Positions 24,191-32,503 of a stretch of 39,525 nt of DNA are shown one piece after another. The DNA is from Methylophaga sp. (GTDB lineage: Bacteria > Pseudomonadota > Gammaproteobacteria > Nitrosococcales > Methylophagaceae). Under the pieces are notes generated by a model. It was not told where the DNA came from. It worked only from the letters and a program-made list of their open reading frames with translations, and ran no database searches. The position numbers and the translations under genes were made by a program. The DNA lies in assembly GCA_011053005.1 (NCBI GenBank), contig DRHW01000017.1:1-39525 (forward strand), written 5' to 3'. Position 1 is the first letter of the stretch, and each line of letters opens with the position of its first letter.

Positions 24191-25093
24191 ATGACTAAAA
24201 AACAGTTAACACATCTACAACAGCTAGAAGCTGAAAGCATCCATATTATGCGAGAAGTAGCCGCGGAGTTTGATAATCCGGTGATGCTTTATTCTGTGGG
24301 TAAAGACTCAGCGGTGATGCTGCATTTAGCGATGAAAGCCTTTGCGCCAGGCAAACCGCCTTTTCCTTTACTTCATGTTGATACCACATGGAAGTTTAAG
24401 GAAATGATTCAGTTTCGGGACAATTTGGTGAAAGAGCTGGGCATAGATTTGATTGTCCATAGCAACCAGCAAGGTATTGATGATGGCATCAACCCATTTG
24501 ATCATGCTCGTTATACCGATATCATGAAAACGGATGGCTTGAAACAAGCCTTAGATAAACATGGTTTTGATGCGGCATTTGGTGGCGCGCGTCGTGATGA
24601 AGAAAAGTCACGTGCTAAAGAACGCGTTTATTCATTTCGTGATAAAAATCATCGCTGGGATCCTAAACAACAACGTCCTGAATTATGGAATACCTACAAC
24701 AGCAAGGTGAATAAAGGCGAAAGCATTCGTGTTTTCCCATTATCAAACTGGACTGAGCTTGATATTTGGCAATATATCCATTTGGAAGGCATTCCTATCG
24801 TGCCGTTATATTACGCAGCAGAACGTCCTGTGGTTGAACGTAATGGTATGAAGATCATGGTCGATGATGATCGCATGCGATTAAAAGAAGGCGAAGTGCC
24901 TAAAATGGAAAAAGTGCGTTTTAGAACGTTAGGTTGTTACCCATTAACGGGCGCAGTGTCATCTAACGCCTCAACCTTGCCTGAAATTATTCAAGAAATG
25001 TTATTAACCACGACGTCAGAACGACAAGGTCGCGCTATTGATCATGATGAATCAGGATCGATGGAGAAGAAAAAACAAGAGGGTTACTTCTAA
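24191..25093 (+). CDS. cysD: Sulfate adenylyltransferase subunit 2 (CysD)
   Basis: A 300-aa ATP-pyrophosphatase-fold subunit with [12 protein letters not shown] (35-46), [29 protein letters not shown] and the C-terminal [19 protein letters not shown]. With CysN it makes adenylyl sulfate from ATP and sulfate, driven by GTP. The AGAGA before the ATG is modest; coupling with cysH is likely. Its stop overlaps the cysN ATG by one base (TAATG), matching a 1:1 complex. Standard length. Confidence 0.97.
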   Translation: MTKKQLTHLQQLEAESIHIMREVAAEFDNPVMLYSVGKDSAVMLHLAMKAFAPGKPPFPLLHVDTTWKFKEMIQFRDNLVKELGIDLIVHSNQQGIDDGINPFDHARYTDIMKTDGLKQALDKHGFDAAFGGARRDEEKSRAKERVYSFRDKNHRWDPKQQRPELWNTYNSKVNKGESIRVFPLSNWTELDIWQYIHLEGIPIVPLYYAAERPVVERNGMKIMVDDDRMRLKEGEVPKMEKVRFRTLGCYPLTGAVSSNASTLPEIIQEMLLTTTSERQGRAIDHDESGSMEKKKQEGYF

Positions 25094-26535
25094 TGAGCAG
25101 TACGGATAATAATTACCAATCGGACAGCCTAATCGCAACCGATATCGATGCTTATTTAAAGCAACATGAAAATAAAGAAATGTTACGTTTTCTAACCTGT
25201 GGCAACGTGGATGATGGCAAAAGTACCTTAATTGGTCGTTTGTTATACGATTCAAAAATGATCTACGAAGATCAGTTAGAAGCCGTAACGAAAGATAGCG
25301 TGAAGTCAGGCACAACAGGCGAAGCTGTCGATTTAGCGTTGCTGGTGGATGGTTTGCAAGCAGAACGTGAACAAGGTATTACTATTGACGTTGCGTATCG
25401 TTATTTCTCAACGACTAAACGTAAATTTATCATTGCTGACACACCGGGCCATGAACAATACACTCGTAATATGGCAACAGGCGCATCGAATTGCCAGCTT
25501 GCAGTAATCTTGATTGATGCTAGATACGGCGTGCAAACACAAACGCGTCGCCATAGTTATATCGCTAATTTATTAGGCATTAAACATATCGTTGTTGCCA
25601 TCAATAAAATGGATATTAAAGACTATAGCGAACAGGTTTATAACGATATTCGTAAAGAATACAGTGAGTTTGCCCGTGAACTAGAAATGGAAGATGTGCA
25701 TTACGTGCCACTGTCAGCATTGGTGGGCGATAACGTTGTGAACAAAAGCGAAAATATGCCTTGGTATGACGGCGAAACCTTAATGCAATTGTTAGAAAAT
25801 GTTGAAATTGCTGGCGATGCTAATGTGCAAGATGTTCGTTTTCCTGTGCAATATGTGAATCGTCCTAATCTTGATTTCAGAGGTTATTGCGGAACTTTAG
25901 CTTCTGGTATTTTGAAACCGGGTGATGAAGTGACTATTTTGCCATCAGGTGTTGAAACAACGGTTAAAGCATTAGTGACTTACGATGGTAACTTAGAGCA
26001 AGCTATTCCCGGTCAAGCCATTACGGTTACGCTTAATGATGAAGTGGATGTAAGCCGTGGTGATATGATTGTGCAACGTGATCATCAGCCACATGTAACA
26101 AGTCAGTTTAAAGCCACCGTGGTTTGGATGACTGAAAAACCATTAGTCAGTGGCAAACAATATAACTTCAAAGTCGGCGTAAGTGATAGCGCTGGCGTAT
26201 TGACGAGGATTGATAGTCAAATTGACGTAAACACCTTGGCTGAAAATACGGCCAGTGAATTACGTCTTAATGAAATTGGTGTCTGTGAATTTTCATTAAA
26301 TAAACCTGTGGTATTTGATGCTTATAAACGTAATCGAAGCACGGGGTCATTTATTATTATTGATCGTTTAACCAACGTCACGATTGGTGCGGGTATGATT
26401 ACTGAAGCGGTTAATGTTTCATCATCGCATGCTTTATCGGCTGATCAGTTCTCGGCATTTGAGCTTGAATTTAATGCCTTGGTTAGAAAGCATTTCCCAC
26501 ATTGGGATGCCAAAGATTTAAGTGACTTAATTTAA
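25093..26535 (+). CDS. cysN: Sulfate adenylyltransferase subunit 1, GTPase (CysN)
   Basis: A 480-aa translation-factor-like GTPase: P-loop GNVDDGKST (37-45), DTPGHEQ (116-122), NKMD (171-174) and SAL as G5, then two beta-barrel domains. It stops where CysN ends and has no fused APS kinase (CysC). That fits the Fe-S type CysH here, which uses APS directly. Ribosome site GAGGG (25079-25083). The last gene of the operon, followed by a strong terminator. Confidence 0.97.
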   Translation: MSSTDNNYQSDSLIATDIDAYLKQHENKEMLRFLTCGNVDDGKSTLIGRLLYDSKMIYEDQLEAVTKDSVKSGTTGEAVDLALLVDGLQAEREQGITIDVAYRYFSTTKRKFIIADTPGHEQYTRNMATGASNCQLAVILIDARYGVQTQTRRHSYIANLLGIKHIVVAINKMDIKDYSEQVYNDIRKEYSEFARELEMEDVHYVPLSALVGDNVVNKSENMPWYDGETLMQLLENVEIAGDANVQDVRFPVQYVNRPNLDFRGYCGTLASGILKPGDEVTILPSGVETTVKALVTYDGNLEQAIPGQAITVTLNDEVDVSRGDMIVQRDHQPHVTSQFKATVVWMTEKPLVSGKQYNFKVGVSDSAGVLTRIDSQIDVNTLAENTASELRLNEIGVCEFSLNKPVVFDAYKRNRSTGSFIIIDRLTNVTIGAGMITEAVNVSSSHALSADQFSAFELEFNALVRKHFPHWDAKDLSDLI

Positions 26536-26558
26536 CTTCAATCTTTAATCTTAAAAAT

Positions 26559-26588
26559 AAAAAAGCCGGATTGATATCCGGCTTTTTT
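26559..26588. terminator. Strong bidirectional-type intrinsic terminator after cysN
   Basis: GCCGGAT (26565-26571) and ATCCGGC (26576-26582) pair around a 4-nt loop, with A-rich bases before and six T after (26583-26588). It ends the TSUP-cysN operon. The next gene has its own ribosome site AAGGA shortly afterwards. Confidence 0.92.
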
Positions 26589-26607
26589 ATATCAACAAGG
26601 AAAATAT

Positions 26608-27054
26608 ATGGATTTGGAACAAGACCTTATTTATATACAAAAGCATATCCCAATCACCGCTCATCTGGGCGTGAAAATCCTGTCTTTTGATGGCCAACAA
26701 GTCATTATCTCTGCGCCATTAGCATCAAACAAAAACCTGCATGGTACGGCTTTTGGCGGCAGTCAGGCGGCGATTGGTATTTTGACTGGATGGGCGTTGA
26801 TTTTTCTTAAGCTTAAACAGCTTGGCATTAACAATGATTTAGTTATTCAAAAAAGCAGTTATGATTTTACAAAGCCTGTAACGTCTGATTTCACGGCAAC
26901 ATGCCAATTACCAAGCATCGCTGAATTCGACTTATTCCTTAAGACGTTAAAAGAAAAAAGCAAAGCACGGTTAACGTTAACGGCGGAAATTGAAACAGAA
27001 GAGGGCTTGTGTGGTGTGCATGAAGGTTTGTACGTGGTGTTTTTAAAATCTTAG
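26608..27054 (+). CDS. YiiD C-terminal-type thioesterase (hot-dog fold)
   Basis: A 148-aa protein like the thioesterase domain at the C-terminus of YiiD: NKNLHGTAFGGSQAAIGILTGW (a hot-dog HGT-x-FGG motif), then VIQKSSYDFTKPVTSDFTA and a final strand GVHEGLYVVFL. Only the thioesterase part is present; the GNAT acetyltransferase domain found in E. coli YiiD is absent. Substrate unknown. The stop nests with the stop of the convergent glycosylase gene (4-bp overlap). Confidence 0.85.
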   Translation: MDLEQDLIYIQKHIPITAHLGVKILSFDGQQVIISAPLASNKNLHGTAFGGSQAAIGILTGWALIFLKLKQLGINNDLVIQKSSYDFTKPVTSDFTATCQLPSIAEFDLFLKTLKEKSKARLTLTAEIETEEGLCGVHEGLYVVFLKS

Positions 27055-27569
27055 TCGATCAGTGCTTGTCGCCAAACAGCTAATTTATCATCAAATGAAC
27101 GACTGGCATGAGCAGGACTGGTTGAAGGAAGAAGCAAGCGAGCAATGGTTTTTTGTGACGCTGTTAATGTTGGTAATACCAGCCGTTTAAACACCTGTTC
27201 AGCTTTTGCGCCATTAAACACAATCTTAGTTATGGCAGGATGATGTTGTAAAAATAAATTAAAATCGTTGGCGACCATGCTGGCGGTATTTATCGCTTGA
27301 TCTAAACTACCTTGACGTTGGCAAGCTTGTAAGACATCCCAAATGGCGACCTGATTATCGACTAATAATTGGCAGCGTTTGCCGTAATCTAGTGTTCGAT
27401 CTATCCCAAATACTGCCGACATAATCGGCCAAAAGGCATTACGTGGGTGTGCGTAATATTGCTGTTGTTCTAATGATTTTACACCCGGCATCGAACCAAG
27501 GATTAGAATCTTCGCTCGATGATCAGCGATAGGTGGAAAACTTCGGTTTAATGGCAGAAAATTGGTCAT
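27051..27569 (-). CDS. DNA-deoxyinosine glycosylase (uracil-DNA glycosylase superfamily)
   Basis: A 172-aa protein of the hypoxanthine-DNA glycosylase branch: ILILGSMPGVKSLEQQQYYAHPRN (motif 1 region, with GSMPG), AFWPIM, IVFNGAKA and LLPSTSPAHA (motif 2 region). These enzymes remove hypoxanthine made by adenine deamination; some members act on uracil. Its ATG directly follows the DUF3465 stop (TAAATG), so the two genes form one unit. Assignment to the branch is by motif resemblance. Confidence 0.85.
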   Translation of the reverse strand: MTNFLPLNRSFPPIADHRAKILILGSMPGVKSLEQQQYYAHPRNAFWPIMSAVFGIDRTLDYGKRCQLLVDNQVAIWDVLQACQRQGSLDQAINTASMVANDFNLFLQHHPAITKIVFNGAKAEQVFKRLVLPTLTASQKTIARLLLPSTSPAHASRSFDDKLAVWRQALID

Positions 27570-28022
27570 TTATTGGTAGGTTTTACCTTGATGTTTAATC
27601 CAGCCATTTGGATGACGATGAGTAGGATCATTATGAGTCCAGTGGATGACGCCACCTTTGTTATTCCATTCATATTCGCCATAAATAATGACTTCATCGC
27701 CCGTTTTTAACGTATCAATTCTAGGGGCGAGATCAATATTATGAGCGACTAATATCGTCTTACCATCACTTAATTTAATGATGAACTTTTGATGACGACT
27801 GCCGCTTAAATCATCAGTCAATAATTTAATAACCTTACCGGTTATTTCTAATTGAACATTGCTTTGCTGCTGGTCGGTAAGCTGTTCAATATTGTTTATT
27901 GACGTTAAAGCTATCGAATTGGTAGCGTGCTGTTCTGGAGAATATTTACTGGCAGCATAACCAACAATAATAAAGGCGATGATAAGCCAAATACGATGTT
28001 TTTGACGCGATCTTTTAGACAT
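27570..28022 (-). CDS. DUF3465 family protein, membrane-anchored
   Basis: A 150-aa protein with one N-terminal membrane segment after a basic stretch ([20 protein letters not shown]), acting as an uncleaved anchor or signal, then an OB-like beta domain: [52 protein letters not shown] and the family end motif [20 protein letters not shown]3465 proteins have no defined function; the fold suggests nucleic-acid or small-ligand binding outside the cytoplasm. It is upstream of the glycosylase in the same unit. Confidence 0.85.
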   Translation of the reverse strand: MSKRSRQKHRIWLIIAFIIVGYAASKYSPEQHATNSIALTSINNIEQLTDQQQSNVQLEITGKVIKLLTDDLSGSRHQKFIIKLSDGKTILVAHNIDLAPRIDTLKTGDEVIIYGEYEWNNKGGVIHWTHNDPTHRHPNGWIKHQGKTYQ

Positions 28023-28411
28023 AAATTAATGATGCCTCGAATTAAGAAAATAGATAATTAAGCTTACCTTGGCAACTCAATATCTACAAAGTTATTACAA
28101 ACTTTTTTAAAAGGAGTGATCGATATTTTTATATTGAAAATATCTTAGTTCACGAGTGAACACGTTGCTATTAGTAAATTTCCGCTAACAGTTCACTTTA
28201 AAGTTGAATGAATAGATTGTCGCAGAGCCGTATTCTAAATTTAAGTTGAAGCATATTGGTCAATCGGTTTAAGCAGCGGGATCGTTCGATTTACCTTAGT
28301 TTTAGATCGGTTATTCGTTAATAATTAAATATTAAAATAGTAGTTTATGTTTCTGTTATTGGCATGGGGAGCTATAATAGCCTACTAATTTATATAGTTT
28401 AGAGAGCTTAG
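28023..28411. promoter_or_regulatory. 389-bp palindrome-rich gap upstream of cysI
   Basis: No gene is seen here. It contains three inverted repeats: GATATTTT/AAAATATC with a 7-nt loop (28122-28144), GTTCAC-ga-GTGAAC (28148-28161) and the near-palindrome TTCACTTTAAAGTTGAA (28192-28208), which repeats the TTCAC half-site. A good -10, TATAAT (28373-28378), lies 34 nt before the cysI ATG with a poor -35, as for an activated promoter. The distance of the repeats from the -10 fits upstream activator sites. CysB is a candidate, not shown. Confidence 0.5.
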
Positions 28412-30064
28412 ATGTATCAGTACGATAACTACGATCAGGCGATGATTGATCAGCGCGTAGCGCAGTACCGCGACCAAACACGTCGTTTTTTAGCCGGCGA
28501 ATTGACTGAAGATCAGTTCCGTCCATTACGTTTAGCAAATGGATTGTATGTTCAAATTCATGCGCCGATGTACCGCGTTGCGGTTCCTTATGGGCTAATG
28601 TCATCAAAGCAAGTGCGTAAAATTGCCGATGTGTCACGCCGTTTTGACAAAGGTTATGTGCACTTTACGACACGTACAAATTTTCAAATGAACTGGCCTA
28701 AACTGGAAGATGTACCTGATATTATGGCTGAATTGGCCACGGTACAAATGCATTCTATTCAAACCAGTGGTAACGATATTCGTAATACAACGACAGATGA
28801 ATTGGCAGGCGTCTGTGCTGATGAAATTGAAGATCCACGTCCTTGGTGTGAGTTAATCCGTCAATGGTCGACCTTTCATCCTGAGTTTGCCTATCTTCCA
28901 CGTAAATTCAAGATTGCTGTTATTGGTACTAAAGCAGATCGCGCTGCGACACGATTACACGATATTGGATTGCATCTGGTCAAAAATCACGAAGGTGAAA
29001 TTGGCTTCGAAGTACTTGTGGGCGGTGGCTTAGGTCGTACACCAATATTGGGTGAAGTGATTCGTCCATTCCTCGAGAAGAAAGATTTATTATCGTACCT
29101 TGAAGCTATTTTACGTGTGTATAACCGTTTAGGCCGACGTGATAATAAATACAAAGCACGTATTAAAATTACGGTTCGGGAGCATGGTTTAAGTCATATT
29201 CGTGAATTAGTCGATGCAGAATGGGTGCATATTCGCAAGCAATTAGAGTTAGATGAAAAAGAAATAGAGCGTGTTAAGAAGCATTTCACTGTGCCTGACT
29301 ATGATACTAGTGCTATGGATGATGCCAGTTTTGCTCAAATGCAAGCCAAAGATGCTGACTTTGCTCGTTGGGTCAAACAAAACGTGCGTGACCATAAAAT
29401 TCCGGGCTATAAAATTGCTTATATCTCACTTAAAGCACCGTTAATTCCACCTGGCGATGTAACATCTGATCAGTTAGATATTATTGCCGATTTAGCCGAT
29501 GAATTTAGCATGGGTGAAATTCGTGCTAGCCACAATCAAAATTTATTATTGGGCGATGTTAAGCAAGGTGATTTGCATGCCTTGTGGTTACGTCTGAAAG
29601 CTGACAATTTAGCTGCGGCTAATATGAATACAATGGCGGATATGATTTGTTGCCCAGGCTTAGATTTCTGTGGTTTGGCAAATGCGACATCTATTCCGTT
29701 AGCCAAAGAAATCAACGAACGTTTCGATAATTTAGATTATTTGTACGACTTGGGTGATATCAAAATTAAGATATCTGGTTGCATGAACGGTTGTGCTCAT
29801 CAAAGTGTGGGTCATATTGGTATTCTTGGTGTCGATAAAAAAGGCGAAGAGTGGTATCAATTTACGCTTGGCGGTAGTTCAGAAGCAGATGCTTCATTGG
29901 GCGAGCGTTTAGGACGTGCAATTCCTAAAGACGAAGTAGTTGATACGGTTGCTACGTTATTAGAAGTATTTAAAGAACTTCGCCATGAAGATGAATTATT
30001 CCTAGCCACGGTTCGTCGTGTTGGGGTCGACCCGTTTAAGGAGCGCGTTTATGCAGATAATTAA
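28412..30064 (+). CDS. cysI: Nitrite/sulfite reductase hemoprotein, assimilatory sulfite reductase (CysI type)
   Basis: A 550-aa siroheme/[4Fe-4S] reductase. Two ferredoxin-like half domains are present, one with YVHFTTRTNFQMNW and TSGNDIRNTTTDE. The cluster cysteines are in CCPGLDFCGLA (near 413-420, C-x5-C) and SGCMNGCAHQ (near 457-463, C-x3-C). It belongs to the form found with DUF934 in many Proteobacteria lacking CysJ, reducing sulfite to sulfide, probably with ferredoxin or another donor. The downstream overlap with DUF934 and the cys genes 2 kb away support sulfite rather than nitrite. AGAGAG precedes the ATG. Confidence 0.93.
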   Translation: MYQYDNYDQAMIDQRVAQYRDQTRRFLAGELTEDQFRPLRLANGLYVQIHAPMYRVAVPYGLMSSKQVRKIADVSRRFDKGYVHFTTRTNFQMNWPKLEDVPDIMAELATVQMHSIQTSGNDIRNTTTDELAGVCADEIEDPRPWCELIRQWSTFHPEFAYLPRKFKIAVIGTKADRAATRLHDIGLHLVKNHEGEIGFEVLVGGGLGRTPILGEVIRPFLEKKDLLSYLEAILRVYNRLGRRDNKYKARIKITVREHGLSHIRELVDAEWVHIRKQLELDEKEIERVKKHFTVPDYDTSAMDDASFAQMQAKDADFARWVKQNVRDHKIPGYKIAYISLKAPLIPPGDVTSDQLDIIADLADEFSMGEIRASHNQNLLLGDVKQGDLHALWLRLKADNLAAANMNTMADMICCPGLDFCGLANATSIPLAKEINERFDNLDYLYDLGDIKIKISGCMNGCAHQSVGHIGILGVDKKGEEWYQFTLGGSSEADASLGERLGRAIPKDEVVDTVATLLEVFKELRHEDELFLATVRRVGVDPFKERVYADN

Positions 30065-30530
30065 AGACCGAGCAATTGTTGAAGACAATTGGCTGCATTT
30101 AGATGATGAAGCGGCGTTGGTCGCTGGTGATATCACTGTTTCAATCACGCGTTGGCAGGAACAACATGAAACGTTAGCAAAGCATCAAGGTGGTTTAGGT
30201 ATACGTTTAACGGGGGAAGATCCTTTAGAAGAAATTGTGCCAGATTTGGCGGAATTTTCTTTAATTGTGCTTATTTTCCCTGCTTTTACTGATGGTCGTT
30301 GTTATTCATTTGCACGTTTATTACGCGACCGTTATAAATTCACTGGTGAAATACGCGCCCAAGGCGATGTGTTATACGATCAGCTGCATTACATGTCATT
30401 ATCAGGCATTAATAGTTTTGAACTAGCTGAACCAGAGAAAATTGAGCAGGCTCTTGCTGCATTTGATTACTTTAGTGAAAGTTACCAAACAACAGCATTA
30501 ACACCAGAACCGCTATATCGACGTCGTTAA
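30051..30530 (+). CDS. DUF934 family protein associated with sulfite reductase
   Basis: A 159-aa protein of the DUF934 family, recognised by FPAFTDGRCYSFARLLRDR and the following YKFTGEIRAQGDVLYDQ, which lie in a domain that nearly always follows cysI in this arrangement. A role in electron delivery to sulfite reductase has been proposed; no cofactor motif is visible. The frame is open to 30018, but AAGGAG at 30038-30043 places the start at the ATG 30051, overlapping cysI by 14 bp. Confidence 0.92.
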   Translation: MQIIKDRAIVEDNWLHLDDEAALVAGDITVSITRWQEQHETLAKHQGGLGIRLTGEDPLEEIVPDLAEFSLIVLIFPAFTDGRCYSFARLLRDRYKFTGEIRAQGDVLYDQLHYMSLSGINSFELAEPEKIEQALAAFDYFSESYQTTALTPEPLYRRR

Positions 30531-30535
30531 AATAA

Positions 30536-31399
30536 ATGGCTGTTTATGCTATTGGCGATCTGCAAGGCTGTTTTGATGAATTACTAAAACTACTAGATCA
30601 CATTAATTTCGATCCAGTAGTTGATCAAATTTGGCTAGCGGGTGATTTGGTTAATCGAGGTCCTAAATCAGCTGATGTTATTCGCTTTGCAATGGATCTT
30701 GGTAATGAAACCGTTAAAGTTGTTCTTGGAAATCATGATCTCCATTTATTAGCGAATGCCGCAGGTATTACCGAACATCAACATCGTATGGATACGATGG
30801 ATTCTGTCTTATGCGCTGATGATCGAGAACAGCTAGTGACATGGCTTCGTCATCAATCTTTGTTTCACCATGATAGTCAGTTAAATTTCAGTATGTTACA
30901 TGCTGGCTTACCGCCAGAATGGTCTGTAGCTGATGCCTGTGAACGGGCAAGAGAAATTGAGACTGTCTTGCAAGGCGATAATTGGCGTGATTTTTTTAGC
31001 CATATGTATGGCAATAAACCTAAAGTATGGTCAAACAAATTAGAAGGTTGGGATAGATTGCGATTTATCACGAATTGTTTCACGCGTCTGCGTTACTGTT
31101 ACGATGATGGTCGATTAGCACTTAAGTTTAAAGGTGCCCCAAAAGATAGACCGGCAGATCAAAAACCTTGGTTTGACATGCCTAATCGAGCCTCTAAAAA
31201 TGATCGTATTGTATTTGGTCATTGGTCTACATTAGGAACTGGCCAATATGGGAATGTTTTCTCGCTGGATAGTGGGGCAGTGTGGGGAGAGAAGTTGACG
31301 GCTGTTCGCATCGATATCGAACCTTATCAATGGTTTAGCATTGATGCCGATCCGGCAGGTTTACCGCATGCAAAAAATAAAACAACTATTTATCCTTAG
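30536..31399 (+). CDS. apaH: Symmetrical bis(5'-nucleosyl)-tetraphosphatase ApaH
   Basis: A 287-aa metallophosphatase that hydrolyses Ap4A to two ADP. Metal motifs: YAIGDLQGC (4-12), WLAGDLVNRGP, VLGNHDLHLL and the histidine in VFGHWSTLG near the C-terminus. It starts 5 bp after the DUF934 stop and is probably cotranscribed with cysI. Ap4A is a by-product of enzymes that form adenylates, and the sulfur pathway makes APS, so the pairing may have a metabolic reason, which is inference. Complete and of normal length. Confidence 0.96.
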   Translation: MAVYAIGDLQGCFDELLKLLDHINFDPVVDQIWLAGDLVNRGPKSADVIRFAMDLGNETVKVVLGNHDLHLLANAAGITEHQHRMDTMDSVLCADDREQLVTWLRHQSLFHHDSQLNFSMLHAGLPPEWSVADACERAREIETVLQGDNWRDFFSHMYGNKPKVWSNKLEGWDRLRFITNCFTRLRYCYDDGRLALKFKGAPKDRPADQKPWFDMPNRASKNDRIVFGHWSTLGTGQYGNVFSLDSGAVWGEKLTAVRIDIEPYQWFSIDADPAGLPHAKNKTTIYP

Positions 31400-31422
31400 C
31401 TTTAGTCATCGCGTTCTGTTAG

Positions 31423-31448
31423 GTTTAATTTATTAAACAAAGTACAAT
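31423..31448 (+). promoter_or_regulatory. Palindrome overlapping the probable ribH promoter
   Basis: GTTTAAT-tt-ATTAAAC (31423-31438) is a 16-nt palindrome ending 4 nt before a -10 candidate, TACAAT (31443-31448). The ATG of ribH is 33 nt further on. A protein bound here would cover the -35 region. The 82-bp gap is too short for an FMN riboswitch and shows none of its blocks. Confidence 0.4.
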
Positions 31449-31481
31449 ATCTTTTTTACGTAAATCGGGTCTTTAATAATC

Positions 31482-31964
31482 ATGACAAATATCACAACAT
31501 TTTCAGGTGATTTCTCAGCCAAAGGGCTAAAAGTAGGCATCGTAGCAGGTCGTTTTAATGATTTTATCGTTGATAATTTGATTTCGGGTGCGATTGATTG
31601 TTTAGTCCGTCACGGGGCGAGTGAAAGTGATATTCATCTAGCTCGCGTACCTGGCGCAGTTGAAATTCCATTAGCAGTACAACGTATGGGCCGCACTGGA
31701 AATTATGATGCGATTATTGCACTTGGCGCGGTGATTCGCGGTGGTACACCTCACTTTGAATATGTGGCGGGCGAATGTTCTAAAGGCCTTGGTCAATTAA
31801 CATTACAACTTGATATCCCTGTTGCATTTGGCGTATTGACTGTAGATAGCATCGAGCAAGCCATTGAACGTGCAGGCACGAAAGCAGGTAACAAAGGGGC
31901 AGAAGCGGCAATGGGCACCATTGAAATGGTTAATGTGCTTCGTCAAATTGGGACTGGGAAATAA
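31482..31964 (+). CDS. ribH: 6,7-dimethyl-8-ribityllumazine synthase
   Basis: A 160-aa lumazine synthase, the penultimate step of riboflavin synthesis, forming an icosahedral or smaller assembly. Signatures: [46 protein letters not shown] (phosphate and substrate site with the catalytic His) and [20 protein letters not shown]. It is followed by nusB in the widespread ribH-nusB order, one base apart. Confidence 0.97.
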   Translation: MTNITTFSGDFSAKGLKVGIVAGRFNDFIVDNLISGAIDCLVRHGASESDIHLARVPGAVEIPLAVQRMGRTGNYDAIIALGAVIRGGTPHFEYVAGECSKGLGQLTLQLDIPVAFGVLTVDSIEQAIERAGTKAGNKGAEAAMGTIEMVNVLRQIGTGK

Positions 31965-31965
31965 T

Positions 31966-32424
31966 ATGGCAGGTGGAATACCTCGATCTCATGCTCGCCG
32001 TGCCGCAGTGCAGGCCTTGTATCAAGCTTTAGTGAATGGACAAGAACCAACCACAAAAGATGCTTTAGACTTTGTCAGTGCAGAGAACTCTGACAAAATG
32101 GATCAGAAATATTTCATCATATTAGTGGAAGGTGTGTCGAAAGAACTTACTACATTAGATAGTGAATTAGCCTATGCAGTCGACCGGAATCTTTCAGAAA
32201 TTGATCCTGTTGAAAGTTCAGTATTAAGATTGGCGGTGTACGAGTTTATCCACCGTCCTGAAGTACCTTACCGTGTTGTATTAAATGAAGCCGTTGAGTT
32301 AGCTAAGGCATTTGGTGGTGAAAAAGGCCATCGCTATGTCAATGGTGTTTTAGATAAGATGGGTTCTAAATTACGCGTGGTTGAATATCAAGCAGCCAAA
32401 GCACGTCGCAACACTAAACCATAA
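31966..32424 (+). CDS. nusB: Transcription antitermination factor NusB
   Basis: A 152-aa all-helical protein that with NusE/S10 binds boxA in rRNA leaders. Signatures: SHARRAAVQALYQAL, LSEIDPVESSVLRLAVYEF, VPYRVVLNEAVELAKAFGGEKGHRYVNGVLDK. The frame is open to 31864 within ribH, but MAGGIPRSHARR begins at the ATG 31966 directly after the ribH stop, with GGGA upstream. A terminator follows before thiL. Confidence 0.97.
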   Translation: MAGGIPRSHARRAAVQALYQALVNGQEPTTKDALDFVSAENSDKMDQKYFIILVEGVSKELTTLDSELAYAVDRNLSEIDPVESSVLRLAVYEFIHRPEVPYRVVLNEAVELAKAFGGEKGHRYVNGVLDKMGSKLRVVEYQAAKARRNTKP

Positions 32425-32438
32425 ATTTTATAGTTATA

Positions 32439-32478
32439 ATCCGGCTGCAGTCACAATATGATCTGTAGTCGGATTTTT
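32439..32478 (+). terminator. Intrinsic terminator or attenuator between nusB and thiL
   Basis: ATCCGGCTGCAG (32439-32450) pairs over its whole length with CTGTAGTCGGAT (32463-32474), with two G-U pairs and a 12-nt loop, followed by a T-run (32474-32478). thiL begins 26 nt later with no obvious separate promoter, so some readthrough is likely. Confidence 0.8.
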
Positions 32479-32503
32479 CTGTCAATTTAAAGAGGTTAAT
32501 TAA

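Noticed and set aside
28108-28151. Small gene after AAGGAG upstream of cysI
   Set aside because: The GTG is too close to the AGGAG and the frame ends after about 11 codons; the region is better read as regulatory.
30018-30050. Longer DUF934 start inside cysI
   Set aside because: AAGGAG at 30038-30043 clearly serves the ATG at 30051.
31400-31481. FMN riboswitch before ribH
   Set aside because: The gap is 82 bp and none of the conserved RFN blocks appear.
31864-31965. Longer NusB beginning inside ribH
   Set aside because: The extra 34 residues are a shifted-frame reading of the RibH C-terminus; the conserved NusB start follows the ribH stop.
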